From: Rehmannia glutinosa
Taxonomy: Eukaryota; Streptophyta; Magnoliopsida; Lamiales; Orobanchaceae
Assembly: GCA_016081115.2 (NCBI GenBank)
Contig: CM071924.1
Location: forward strand, 89,790,616-89,854,615
DNA length: 64,000 nucleotides
Reading direction: 5' to 3'
In this document: positions 34,801 to 46,300 of the stretch, in pieces
How the letters are laid out: each line of letters begins with the position of its first letter
Numbering within the stretch: the stretch's first letter is position 1
Made by a program: the position numbers and the translations under genes
Notes under the pieces: model-generated
Databases searched by the model: none
Seen by the model: the letters and a program-made list of their open reading frames with translations, nothing else
Told to the model about the DNA's origin: nothing

Positions 34801-34986
34801 GGGGAGTAAAGTCGTGCTCCTCGCTTGAAAGCGTTACGCTCGCCATTTGTAGTTTGGCGTTTGATTATTCATCGATCCCGCAGTGTGAACGCGTTTGGGT
34901 TTCTTGACTCATTTTTTTAAGAAGATTAAACGTAAGTTTTACCTGACTTTACGTGATTTTACCTGGAATTCAGACTGGACCTAGAG

Positions 34987-35006
34987 GGCCCTCCTTCTAG
35001 CGCCAA
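34987..35006 (-). promoter_or_regulatory. primer-binding site of the Tat element
   Basis: The minus strand reads TTGGCGCTAGAAGGAGGGCC, 5 bases inside the LTR end. It has the TGGCGC form common in Tat/Athila elements; the tRNA was not assigned. Confidence 0.65.
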
Positions 35007-35011
35007 TTTAT

Positions 35012-35648
35012 TGACGAGTTTTTCGGTCAACAAGCAAAGTGTATGAAAAGTGTCACGCGTGGAAATATGGATAAATATTTCTAACGGGCTAATCCTGCCT
35101 TTTTTATATATTGTCGAGCCGGAATTTTTGGGTCGGTTTGCTTACAGCGTTTGGTGTACAAGTATGATTTTTTCTCTTATTTTTTCTTGTCTTTTTCCTC
35201 TTAAATGAGGCTTTTTATACCCCTTTAGTAAGTGGGTTTTCAATAGTCATCTTTGCACTAATTAGTAAAATAATTTGAAAAGGACACATGTCCCCTCCTA
35301 AGTGTGCATGTCAGCCATGTTTTCGCCACTTGGTGACTCATATTGATCACACTCTTGACACGTGGCGGCCTTTGGTGCTAATGGAGCACTAAGTATGGAC
35401 AAATGGTTATTTTTCTGAATCTGTCGCGCATGCGTTTCCCGCCAAGATTTGGGCTCGGGGCTCGGGGCTCGGTTGTCGTGCTGTGATTGGGCTCGGTAGT
35501 GGATGAGCCCAGCTCATGATGCGTCACCGTGCACTGTTGCTGACGTCATCCGCGAGGCCCCATTCGGATGTGTGCTGGATGACCACGTAGAATAACTTTT
35601 TTCCAGCTCGGCTCGGGTGTGATCAAATAATATGAGATTTTGTTGTCA
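35012..35648 (-). repeat. 5' LTR of the Tat element
   Basis: On the minus strand it runs from TGACAACAAAATCTC to CAAAAAGTCTCGTCA-like CTCGTCA, with TG..CA ends, 637 bp. A TATA box (TATAAAAAG on minus, 35211-35219) lies in the middle. GC-rich U3 near 35440-35620. The partner LTR is not visible, so the borders are unconfirmed. Confidence 0.6.
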
Positions 35649-35968
35649 CGAATTATTAATCGAATTTAATAATTCTCCCACATAGCTTCGTATAGAATAT
35701 AGATCCCTCGACATTGGTCGCCACCAAACAGAAGCGACGTAAAAAGTATAACACACAAGATTTTACTCTCCAAAATATGTGTATCGTGCTATCCTAAGTT
35801 GAGTATTTGTATTCTCTCAAAAAAAAAGTTGATTATTTATAACCCTATAAAACTTTTGTTTTTGAAGGAATATATTACATGTTTGATACAATCTCAAATA
35901 CAAAGATCCCAACTATAACACAAACTTTTCCCCAAGTTATCTCAATATATGTCTTTGATGCAAAACAT
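35649..35968. other. AT-rich intergenic sequence
   Basis: No gene or element recognised between the Tat LTR and the candidate solo LTR. Confidence 0.5.
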
Positions 35969-36975
35969 TGTTGGAATTTGGTTGTAGAAATTGGGTGTTG
36001 ATCCGATTTTAACCAAATATTTATGTAGTTTTCATTAGTGAAGAATTGAATTAAATTATATGATAAAATTCTACTAAGTGAGTAGATGATATTAGCATTT
36101 GGAATTTCTCAAAACCACTTAAAACTAGAATTTGATATGGAAAATAGAAAATGTGGGGAAGGAGAAAAGTTCTATCCCACATAGAGTAGAAAGCCAAAGA
36201 TTGCTCTATTTAAAAATCCCAAATTGGACAAATGGGTTTGGGCCCTTGGGGCACCAAAGTTTTTAAAGGGGTGAGGACCTACATGCTTGTGGGTTTGGTT
36301 CAAAATATACACGCGTGCACGCTCCGTCGAGCCGTGGGCTTGGGACCTTATACTTTTTGGAACAAATTTATTTAAAACCCTTTAAAATTAATTAATTATT
36401 TTTTAATTAATTAATTAATTATTTCCAACTAGAGGTGCATGGGCGCGCACCGTGCTGCGAGGCCAGCGTACGCGCGCGTGGACCGGGATAGTGAGCAAAA
36501 TTAGACACGCGGTGTGTGTGGCTTGCGCACTTTTTTAATCGATGCACTGTTCAAGCAACCAGATGCATTTTGTGGCTGTAGACATGTCTTTTCGATCCAA
36601 AAGACATATCATTTCCATCAGGCACCTTGACGCCTATAAATACAAGGCCCCTGCAGATGAAATCAGACACAATAATCAGATAATAAAATCGAGTCATATT
36701 TGCATCTGCATATTGAAATCATTCCCTTCCAAAAAAAGCTTGAAAACCTTGAACACTTTGAGTTCGTTGTTGGTTCGATTTTTACAAGTGCTACTAAGTC
36801 GAACATGTTAAAAGTCGTTGTATCTTAGGGACGATTGCCGAAACCGTAAGCACTTCATATACGGGGCACTTTCGTCTTGTAGAGACAGTATTAAATACTG
36901 GCCTCAACTTAATCTTGTCCAATTTTTCCAAACACTCTAGCCATTTCTTATAAACAGTAAACCACCCAAACAACA
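35969..36975 (+). repeat. candidate solo Ty1/copia LTR
   Basis: Starts TGTTGGAATTTGG and ends AACAACA (TG..CA, inverted TGTTG/CAACA), with identical 5-bp flanks AACAT at 35964-35968 and 36976-36980. A TATA box (TATAAATA, 36635-36642) precedes an R-like stretch, and a palindromic TTAATTAA run is at 36385-36425. No internal region is present, as expected from LTR-LTR recombination. With a 5-bp match alone the chance explanation is not excluded. Confidence 0.6.
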
Positions 36976-36980
36976 AACAT

Positions 36981-37112
36981 CTCCTATAATAAAGTCTTCC
37001 AAAATCGTGTGTTTGATTTGTAGTTTCCGTCCATGCATCTTGAATAAGGTAATTTCCGTCTTGATTCAAATTCTTGGTCTACCAAGACTATCCATATAGA
37101 TTATGTAGATCT
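36981..37112. other. short intergenic sequence
   Basis: Nothing recognised. Confidence 0.4.
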
Positions 37113-37284
37113 ATTAGGAGGGACAAAGACTTGGTTAGACCGTCTAATGGGTCTTTCCATTAGACGGATCCAATCCGACCCGAGTTCTTTTTGTAATTTC
37201 ATGCACCGATGGTATTTTTGTAAAATTCTGGGATGGTGCCATAGGATCCCCGAATCGGTGGCATTTTTGTAATATTAGGAGCCT

Positions 37285-37680
37285 TTATAAGTATTAGTTT
37301 TTCCCTGAAAAGTATTAGTAGTACATCTGAAAAGTATTAGTAATCCCCTTAAACAATAATCAGGTAGCGAAGTAATATTAGGCAACCCTCAAAAGTATTA
37401 ATTTTTCCCTTGAAAAGTATTAGTAATTCCTTGGAAAAGTATTAGTAATCCTCTGGAAAAGTATTAGTAACCTCTTGAGTAATTTTTTTAGTAATCCTCA
37501 TGAAAAGTATTGGTCCCCCCCCCAAAAGTATTAGTATCCCCCTTAAAAGTATTAATAATCTTATTGAAAAGTATTAGGTTTTTCGATGAAAGGTATTTTA
37601 GTATTTCTCATGAAAAAATATTAGTAGTCCTACCAAAAAGTATTAGTATCTCTTCTAAAAGTATTAACAGTGGTCAACGG
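37285..37680. repeat. degenerate AAAGTATTAGTA repeat
   Basis: More than a dozen copies of AAAAGTATTAGTAATCC-like words at irregular 20-35 bp spacing. A second, independent cluster with the same word is at 39540-40130. Confidence 0.85.
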
Positions 37681-37783
37681 ATGTTGTTGTTGTGGTGTTA
37701 GTGGTTGTGCGGGTCAATATGTAGAATGACCGTGGGTCGGGTATTTGGATCTGTCTAACGAGTTAGAATCTTTAGACGGATGA

Positions 37784-37985
37784 GATTTTCTATTCCAAAA
37801 CCGTGTTTCATCTCTATTTCACCCGTGTGGATGATTGACACGTGTATTACACTTACCATATTAGAACCCTATAATTTACGCTTGATTTATGTTTGAAAAT
37901 TAACATGGTAAGTGTAATACACTTGTCAATCATCCACACAATTGGAATAGGAGATGAAACACGGTTTTGGAATAGAAGATCCCAT
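37784..37985. repeat. long inverted repeat (hairpin)
   Basis: About 80 bases (TTCTATTCCAAAACCGTGTT .. ATTACACTTACCAT) recur in inverted orientation at 37902-37985, with roughly 40 bases between the arms. Such a fold-back could form a snap-back RNA if transcribed, or be a fold-back MITE inserted in the larger element. Confidence 0.8.
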
Positions 37986-39111
37986 CCGCCGTTAGGCTAT
38001 CCGACAGAAACTAACCCATTAGGAGATTTAAAAAAAAATCCATAAAATCCCAAGATTATGTTTAACAAATCTTTCCTTATATATTTTTTTGAGTACATTG
38101 GGTGAGATCGAACTCATATCAATCATTCTGACAACACAAGTATCAAGAACTGGAGCACAAGATTGATTCCACAAATCTTTTCTTATCTAGTCTTTTAATT
38201 CTACTTGTGTAGATTACTAAATAAAACACAAAATAATATTGGAAAAAATAACTTACCTTAATTGAGTTTTACATAAATTTACCAACAACTAAGAGGGTGT
38301 CCCCAACATGGAATTTAAAGAATTTTTTAGTTTATGGAATTTCATAGATTCTTAGAGAATTATATGGATTCCATCAGATTTATATGAAATTTTATACTAT
38401 AGAATTGTGTAGGTTTTAATAGATTTTAATGGAGTTTATTGGATGTTATAAAAAAATATAATTAATAAATTTTTATAAAGCTAGTTGCATAACTTCATGA
38501 CCATAGAAAAAAAAAAGGCAAATACTTATATAGGACGGTCTCACGGGTCGCATTTTGAACCCGTGACCCGCCCATTTACTTCTTTTCTTTTATTTTCTTT
38601 ATTTTCCTTTTCTTTTTCTTTCTTCTCTAATATGTCTTTTTCTCAGTTCTTCCTCTGAAATGTTTCTCCCCCTCCTTCTTTTCTTCTGACATCTTCTTTT
38701 TAATATCGCCAGAACATCTTTTATAGCCCGCCCATACATCCAAAAATCCTTAATTGCCAAAAAAATATATCAATCTTTCTCCATAACCAAACCCCAAATC
38801 CCATCACCCTTCCCCTTTTCCCATACACCACACAACACACCATCGCCCATGGCAGCACCTCCATATACTCTTTGCAAAGGACGACATGACATGTGGCGGC
38901 GAGAGTTGGCGACACGACGGAGCTCCTAGCCGTAGGTTTCAGACATGATTTCTGGGTTTAGGCTCCGGGCTTGTGATTTCAACTATGAGAAGGAAAGGGC
39001 TTGGCCCTGGGCCTGGGCTAAGGTGATGAGGATGGTCCATGGTGAGCTCATGGCGGCGCAGGGATATACGAGCTCGGCCCTACCTGTTATGTTCTCCTCT
39101 ATTTTTCTTAA

Positions 39112-39354
39112 GGGATAATTACAAAAAGTACCCTGAGGTTTGACTAATTAAAAACCCAAAACTTTAAAACTTTAAAAACAATCATGCGAGGTTTGATTTA
39201 GTGTTAAAATTAAGGGGTAATCTGCAATGATTTTACAAATATGAAGGGGATTTTGAAATATATTTCAAACCTCGGGAGTTTTTTGTAAGTTTTAAAGTTA
39301 AATTTTTTTTTTTGTAATTAGGTCAAACCTCAGGGTACTTTTTGTAATTATCCC
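39112..39354. mobile_element. Mutator-like MITE (GGGATAATTACA family)
   Basis: Starts GGGATAATTACAAAAAGTAC and ends with the inverse, GTACTTTTTGTAATTATCCC. Same family as the four copies in the myosin introns. Flanking 9-mers (TTTTCTTAA and TTTTTTAAT) match only loosely. Length 243 bp. Confidence 0.7.
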
Positions 39355-39539
39355 TTTTTTAATTGATTGTATTTCGTTGATGAAATATGAATTGAATGTG
39401 GTAGTGAGATTGGAAGTGAAAGAAATAAAATTCATTGGTCTCTTTGCTCGAAAATATAATTGTGAAGGAAATGCAAATTTCACTCAAAACGATAGATGTG
39501 TTGTGTAAATTAGTTTTGCATTACGTCATCACTCTATAT

Positions 39540-40130
39540 ATCAAAAGTATTATTACTTACTCATAAAAGTATTACTAATTATACTCAAAAGTATTACTAA
39601 TAAAATATTACTACTGGTTTCTTTTTTGTTACATACAAATAATGAAATATGATAGGATGCTTGAAAATATGACATTCTATCTCAAAAGTATTTACATTTC
39701 CACCCCCACCCCACCCCCCAAAATATCATTTTCATGTACATATGTGCTTTGTTAATATATTAACTGAAAAATTATTATACGTGTAAGTGAAAATATATTA
39801 TTTTTTGAACTAAAAAGTATCACATGTTGAATTAAAAAGTATTACATTTTTAAGTGAAAAATATATGATTTCAAAGTAACAAATATATGCAATCTTGTTT
39901 AAGAGTATCACATTATATTTCCAAAAAGTATCACAATATATTTTCACTGGGGAAAAAATATAGTTGTTTATGTAGAGTCGTTGCCCATCTCTTGCATCAT
40001 ATTAACAAGTGTATCACTTTTTTTTGTCAAAAAATATTATATTTTTCTAATGAAAGTATTGTTTTTTTGCTCAAAAGTATTACTTGTCCAAAAAGTATTA
40101 ATTGTTTCTCAAAAAGTATTACCATGTTGA
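39540..40130. repeat. second AAAGTATTA repeat cluster
   Basis: Many CAAAAGTATTACTAAT-like words separated by 15-40 AT-rich bases; related in core word to 37285-37680. Confidence 0.8.
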
Positions 40131-40245
40131 TTTGGCACAATGCTGACTGTTGAATTGTTTTGACTCGCGGATTTTTAGTCTAACCCGATTTGCCCCGTCT
40201 CACATGCATAGGCCCGTGAGACGGTCTCACAAGAGACTTACTCCA

Positions 40246-40850
40246 AAAGAAATATAAATATTTAAAGAAAGTCATTAACAAAAAAATAATAATTTCATAA
40301 AATATAAATTGCAATTGTCAAAATATGATATATTTGCATAAATAACTATTGTTAAAATTATTATTTTACCAACAATAACATTGATGATCACAATATTACT
40401 AGATGGTTTTCATTAACATATTTAACACAAAAATAATGCATTTGTCGTCGATCAAGATGAACGGATAAAAATTTATCAACTAATAATTCCCAACAAAGTA
40501 TTATTCTAACAATAATTTTTATACTAATTTGTCTACAAAGTTGAAAATATTGGCAATCAAAATAAGACGACAAATAAACTTTACAGTGATTATTTACAAA
40601 ATAGAGGTAGACTTTGCGTTGAAATATTGAGACTAGAAGACAATACGTGAGGATAGATACGAGAGAGAAAAAGATATTTTTTTATATTTACCATAAACAA
40701 TATTTATATAATTAGTACTTTTGCTATTATTATTATTATTGTTGTTGTTGTTGTTGTTGGGGAAAAAAATAGACCGACCTGTTAGGGAAGATTATCGGAC
40801 TGAGGTGGGGATTAGCAATAAGGATAACGCTTGCCCGAGCTGGGAGGTAA
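40246..40850. other. AT-rich intergenic with trinucleotide repeat
   Basis: Contains (TAT)n/(TTG)n at 40722-40759. No gene or element recognised. Confidence 0.6.
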
Positions 40851-40852
40851 CC

Positions 40853-42217
40853 TAAGAGAAAGGACAGCATTTACACTTTGCCACATTAATTTAAAAAAAT
40901 AAAAAAATTTACATGTATATACATTTATTTTTTTTTAAATTTCTTGATAAAAAAATATAAATTGAACTAGTATTCCCATCAATAAAATATATTATCAATA
41001 AGATTATATTATAATCTTTTCTTTTTGACTTCCTTGTAGAATTGTAGAATTATTGTTTACTTCATTTATTTATTTTATTAGTTTATAAATTAAAAAAAGT
41101 ATGAAATTAATGCTAATATACTTTATCAAATTACAAATAAAAATATACATAAATAATTATTTATCTATTTTGAGGTAAATAAAATAATATATGTAAGCAA
41201 ATATAAATTCTAATTTATTAGAATGAATTTTCACAAATAAATTAGTCTATACTCAAGTAGAAATAAAATAAAATACATAGATAGTAATAAGTTTGAACCA
41301 TATGTTAAAAACCTTATACAATATTTTAAATGTAGAAATAATACAATTGATTAAAGTTGCAATACATTTATATTTTTGAAATTTACTTGAATTTATAAAT
41401 AATTTTTGAATTGCATTATAATATTATAAAATTGACACTGGTGTATATTTATATTTCTTTTCACTTAAAATTCATAAAAATAGTCTTTTTCCTAATTTGA
41501 ATGTAAAAATACAGCAAATTAAATAAGTGAAAAAGGAAGAGATTATAAAATAATTGTATTGATAATATATTTTATTGAAGTGAATACTAGTTAAGTTTGC
41601 TTATTTTTGGTCAACAAATTAAAAGAGATATAAAATAAATGTATATACATATTATTTTTTTAAACTGAGGTAGCAAAGTGTAAATCGCTCAAAGTTCATA
41701 AGGCAAAGTAACATTCGCGCAAATTTTAGATGGCAAAGTATAATAATATTAATATGATTTGAGTCAAATTATAATTTTTTTCCCCCACATGCATGACACA
41801 TGAAAGTGGAGAGTCCAAGAGGCTATGTGCAAAATCCGTGAACTTGAGGAGGTAAAGACTTTGGGACGCGATCTTATTATAAAAGAAGCCAAGTTGGCCC
41901 AATTGCTTAGCCTAATGAATCCTCCAGTTGAGTGAGGCCCAAATGTCAATAGGTCGGCCTAGAGGTCCTCGAACCCAATCATTCAAAGTTTAGATGACAA
42001 AGTGCAATAACATTAGTATAATTTGAGTCAAATTACAATTTTTCCCCCACGTGCATGGCACATGAGAAGATTCCAATGGGATATTCCGCCAGCGGCGAGT
42101 CCGATAAGGCTATGTGCAAAATCCGTGAACTTGAGGAGGTAACGTGCCAAAAAAAATTTAGGTGGCAAAGTCGGAAAAAACGAATAGTTTGGAGGTGAAA
42201 TTATCCTTTCCTCTAAA
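40853..42217. mobile_element. degenerate inverted-end element with internal duplication
   Basis: Left end AGAGAAAGGACAGCATTTAC.., right end inverse AGAGGAAAGGATAATTTCAC; both neighbour 'ACTTTGCC' / 'GGCAAAGT' words like those in the arms around the virus. About 150 bases around 41700-41870 recur in direct orientation at 41985-42150 (shared GGCTATGTGCAAAATCCGTG). The centre is very AT-rich. No coding sequence. Class is uncertain; Mutator-like is plausible. Confidence 0.45.
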
Positions 42218-42434
42218 AATAATGTTAAATAAACTACACTTTTGGACCTTTGGTTTCCGATAATTCTATTACATTCATATCTTAACCCAAATTAATAACT
42301 TGTATATTATTTATTTGATATTTTCATAACTTCGATAGACTTTTTCATTATAACTTTTTAAAAAATATAAATATTTAAACATTGAATATTTTTCCATCTC
42401 CTATTTAAACAAAATAGTATTTCGTTGCTCTTTT

Positions 42435-42846
42435 TGTGGGAAAAACAATCCCATTCATTCCTCGGCACAAACAAAAATAACTGAGAAATAATAAAACAAC
42501 AAACTACAACACAAGATTTACGTGGAAACTCAAAAACCGGAGAAAACCCACGACCCACAAAGCAATTCTACTATATGAAAATTTTATACAATCACACATA
42601 AATTCTCTCTCCGACTTCTAACTCCAATACTCCCACACTATTACAAATATTTGACTAACACACACTCTTGTACAAAAGAATACAAGAAAGGAATTTAAAA
42701 GAATCAAAATACAAAGATTATAGTGTATTTGATTGGTGCACTTGAAATCAAAGCACATGGTTCCTTGAATAGCCTACCATCACTTTTGTTTCACAACCAA
42801 TGTGGGACAAAAGCCCCTTCTTCTATTTTGATACCAAAAACCAACA
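42435..42846 (-). repeat. 3' LTR of the gag-only copia element
   Basis: Minus strand: TGTTGGTTTTTGG (at 42846) to TTTTCCCACA (at 42435). Closely similar to 52332-52774. A purine-rich AAGATGGAGTT precedes it on the minus strand. Confidence 0.8.
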
Positions 42847-43205
42847 AACTCCATCTTGGCAAAATAAAAGAAGCTCCATTATTTTTACCAACAATCATGA
42901 TTCTCGAACGAGAAAACCAAAATTCTCAAACCAGAGAACAACATATTCCACTATATGAGTAGACCACTTACAATAAACCATTCTAAGAATTTCATTCAGC
43001 ACATGTCAAAAAACTTGTTGAAACCTATGGTGCAACTTCCAGCTCTTGGCTCTCTTGAAAGTCCTTCAGCCATTGACATAACTTCCACCATACATCATGC
43101 ATCCATGCCAAGTCAATGCATGTGTGCAAACTTGAGGACCTACTAACACCACCACATCTTTTTTTCATGGAAACTAGACATGCCATAAGGATGTACATTT
43201 TCTCC
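42847..43205 (-). other. region between gag end and 3' LTR
   Basis: About 360 bp, minus frame 43222-43025 has no domain I recognise. This is where pol would be in a full copia element. Confidence 0.5.
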
Positions 43206-43889
43206 TCAGAGAAAATCTTCATCCATCACAATGTTAGCCTTGGATCCGGAGCTATTTGTCGCACCATCTCCACCTTGACAATTATGCTTTGTATGCCCAG
43301 GTTCTTCGTACTTCCAACAAACAATATTCTTGGAGTATTTCTTCACCCCTTTGCTTACTGCCACCGTAATCGAATTTTCTGTTGAAGTTAGCCTTTCACT
43401 CATTAGCCTTCTTTCTTTAGAAAGAAGTTTCCCTGTGACTTTATCAAAAATTAAAGTTTTCTTTCCATACATCAAAATCGGTTTCATGTGCTCATAGGAA
43501 TGTGGAAGAGACAAGATGAGCCGTAACGTCTTATCCTCATCTTAAATTTTCACTCTAATTGCCTCTAGCTCTGAGATGATGCCATTGAGTGTATTCAAAT
43601 GATCTGAGATTTTAGATCATTCATTCATCCGCAGTGTGTGAAACTGCTCCTTCAAGTACAATCGATTTGAATGCCCTTTGCTCGGTACAAAGCCTCAAGC
43701 TTTTTCCATTGCTTCTTAGCATTTGAAATCCCATGCACATTTGCAAGAACATTATTAGTCAAACACAAACGTATTGTGCTTGGAGACCTCAAATCCAGAT
43801 CATCCCAATCTTCATCACTCATACTATACTTTACAGAATCTTTGTCAGATGCTCCGCTCGATTCGCCATCACCATCGTATAAGTCCAAG
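43206..43889 (-). pseudogene. copia gag (UBN2-type), C-terminal part
   Basis: Minus frames 43888-43652 and 43514-43206 read DEDWDDLDLRSPSTIRLCL, KKQWKKLEALYRAKG, LILSLPHSYEHMKPIL and CWKYEEPGHTKHNC. These are the gag helical domain and a zinc knuckle of the C-x2-C-x4-H-x4-C form in which the second cysteine is replaced (C-W-K-Y). The N-terminal 51 codons are at 51953-52105 on the other side of the SIRE insertion. A few stops are present. Confidence 0.82.
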
Positions 43890-45123
43890 TGGCTACGATA
43901 ATCTAGAGGGGGGTGAATAGATTATCCCGGTTTTTCAGATTTTGCCCTCTTTTTCGAGTGAACAAACAAATGACAAGAATGTAAATGCGGAAATTAAACA
44001 ACACTCGATGATTTATAGTAGTTCAACCCACCTAGGGCCTAATCTACTATCACCCCAGTATATCCGGGATGGATTTCAAAAAGAAAAAAGATTTTATTAA
44101 TTTCCAAAATTAATACAACACCACCTTGAGGATTACCACAATCCTCTTACAACACCTTCAAGGAGATTACCACAATCTTCCTTCAACACCTATGAAGAGT
44201 ACCACACTCTTCAACACCTAAGATCACCCAAGTGTACTCTTACCACAAGAGCAACAACAAGGATATCTTGTTTTAGATGATTGACAAAATTCAAGATTAC
44301 AACTCTATAATACCAATACAAAGATTGAGTGCAAGTGTAATCAAGAATCAAAAGCCTAGACCACAAGAGTGTGCAAGTGAAAGTACATAGGCTAAAAATA
44401 CAACAAGATATGAAAGTGTTTGCTTGTATGCTCTTTGCTTGTATGTTGTGTTGTTTTTGTTGCTTGAATGAAGCCTCTATTTATAGGAGAGGTCTTGGCT
44501 TGATTTCCAGACATAGGCTCCTCCTTGGGGAGTGATTTTCTGCAAAATAAACCATTTAAAATCAAGATTATACCTGTTAGAAATCAATCCCACAAATTAG
44601 GGAAAAGCTGCCTGAAAATGCAACGGATAGTTTGCTGATACACAGGGGGTGTGACCGGTCGCGCAGAGATAAGTTTGAAAAGAGTTCTCTGCGAATTTTA
44701 CAAAGGAGGAGACCGGTCGACGGGGTCCGACCATTCGACCCCTATGCTTTGAATCTGGCGGGGATGTCAAAGATACAAAATAGATAAGTCTGTTTCCAAA
44801 ACTTCGTTCCCAGGCATCGGTCGCCCATACCGGTTGCCCCTAGGGCCGACCGGTCGCCCTCCTCCTTTTCACTTCCGTCCCATTTTCTGTTTCAAAAACT
44901 CAACTCAGGTACAGGTTGCCCTATAGGGCGACCGGTCGAGCTTGAAACATAAGTGTTGTCCAATTTTTTTTATCAAAAATAAACTCCAAGAAATACTCCA
45001 AAAAATAGTAAAAACATTTTAAATCGATCGGAAGTATTTGGACAATATTTAGGGACATTGTTTTGGTATAAAAACTCATTTGAACAAAATCATCAAAATC
45101 TTGATAAAAATATTTATCTAACA
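43890..45123 (-). repeat. 3' LTR of the SIRE-type element (complete)
   Basis: About 1.23 kb; 44172-45123 is nearly identical to 51015-51952. It contains several TCGACCGGTCG-like palindromes (44650-44940) and CTTCAACACC repeats (44110-44225). On the minus strand a polypurine tract AAATGGGAGTT lies directly before it (45124-45135). The outer border (43890) is estimated. Confidence 0.82.
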
Positions 45124-45135
45124 AACTCCCATTTT

Positions 45136-46300
45136 TTGATGATTACAAACCAAAACAATTTTCAAGAGGACGATTTTGAAAACAAAACAATTTTCCGGCC
45201 TATGAGTAAACTATCCGTTTTAAGAGCATTTTACAAAAGCTCCCCCTATCAACACGCACATCAACAAGAATTATTTCATAAGCTAGAAGCACAAGCTTTT
45301 ACAAGATAAACATAAACATCATGAGCTTAGAAGCTCCCCCTGTCAAAAATACTCATTATCCATGCAAGTAAGTCCATAATATAAGCCATGGACTAAGTAT
45401 ACTTCACAACTTTTGGCTTTAAAAAGCCATAGCTTATAGCTTTTATTGCGAGCTTTTATTAGCTTCTTTGAGCTAATGAGCCAATTTCATGTTTCTCCCC
45501 TTTTGGAATCATCAAAAACAAGGTTAGGACGATAAAAACATCATACAAGTATATCAAAGTGCGCCAAAGAGTCAAATTATCAACCGTTTGAAAAATAAAG
45601 GTGGAATCCAAATAGAGATGGGAGAATTTAAGCATGTGAAATCCATAAGCTCATTTGATTGTCAAGACATGATCTCAATAAGTATATAAGACATTTAAAA
45701 GCATAAGAGTCATGTGCAAGTTGAAAAATTCTTTGCGACAATTCATCGAACACCTTGTGGGCGTGAAAATTAAAAGAAGTTGTATAAAGCCTTTGTAAAT
45801 GAATCAAGCCAAAAAATTTCATCACCATATCAGTTCAAACACAATTCAATACATCATAAATAATAATCTCATCACAATCATATGAAACTTCCATCAAAAA
45901 TATAACAAATAAGGCACAATCTCAAGGGTTCAACCCAATTGAGCAAAGAAAGTAGAATTCTTACCATTTAATCGGGAAAGACGAACAATGATGATGATAA
46001 TCGAGCCTAATTAAGTCCAAGATATGAAATGTATGCAAGAAAATAAATTTGAAGTGAAATTTGTGTGCAATTGGCGAAGGGGACGAAAAAAAGTACAAAA
46101 TGAGCCAAAATGGCTAAGTCTGAAGATAGAAACGTTTTAAACCACAAAATGGCAGTGGGCGACCGGTCGACGTTGTGGGCGACCGGTCGAGGTAAGGTCC
46201 GACCGGTTGCCCTCACCCCGAGTCAGCCCACTGTCTCAACCTGTTTTCCAAAATCCGAATTTTCAACCAAAAATCCGATTTATCGCCCCTAAGTTTTAGA
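45136..46300 (-). other. 3' non-coding region of the SIRE-type element
   Basis: No envelope-like frame was readable. At 46155-46215 three GGGCGACCGGTCGA-type words repeat the palindromes of the LTR. Confidence 0.55.

Larger units (their letters stand above)
5240..35648 (-). mobile_element. Tat-type Ty3/gypsy element, split by nested insertion
   Basis: Minus-strand element in the order 5' LTR (35012-35648), PBS, gag (about 34.8-33.4 kb), protease (33.4-32.4), RT remnants (32.4-31.75), RNase H and second RNase H (31.75-31.35), then the 22.7-kb Ty3 insertion, then the rest of the second RNase H and integrase (8.67-7.09 kb), then an antisense coding-like region (5.24-6.67 kb). A second RNase H domain and an antisense frame between pol and the 3' LTR are known traits of Tat-lineage elements such as Grande. 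The 3' LTR was not found; it is in the gap or deleted. Without the insertion the visible part is about 7.7 kb. Confidence 0.8.
37121..38017. mobile_element. inverted-repeat element with 8-bp duplication
   Basis: Flanked by identical ATTAGGAG (37113-37120 and 38018-38025). The ends share a weak inverted match (GGTTAGACCGTCTAA on the left; the right end reads GGATAGCCTAACGG in reverse). The interior holds the AAAGTATTAGTA repeat (37280-37680) and a long hairpin (37784-37985). An 8-bp duplication suggests a hAT-type non-autonomous element; superfamily is uncertain. Confidence 0.5.
38518..40245. mobile_element. element bounded by GACGGTCTCACGGG inverted motifs
   Basis: GGACGGTCTCACGGG at about 38522 is inverted as CCCGTGAGACGGTCTCAC at about 40211, delimiting about 1.7 kb. 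The inside has a pyrimidine-rich block (38576-38720), a GC-richer stretch (38800-39090), a Mutator-like MITE (39112-39354) and the AAAGTATTA repeat (39540-40130). Target duplications were not identified. No transposase. Confidence 0.5.

Noticed and set aside
32552..34907. Several plus-strand frames
   Set aside because: Shadows of the GC-rich Tat gag and protease on the minus strand.
38721..38915. Short frame near a GC-richer block at 38800-39090
   Set aside because: No domain, no splice structure and located inside an inverted-repeat element; a captured exon fragment cannot be shown.
37285..40130. CRISPR-like array of short repeats
   Set aside because: Words are degenerate, spacing is irregular, and the DNA is plant nuclear; a CRISPR array is not plausible.
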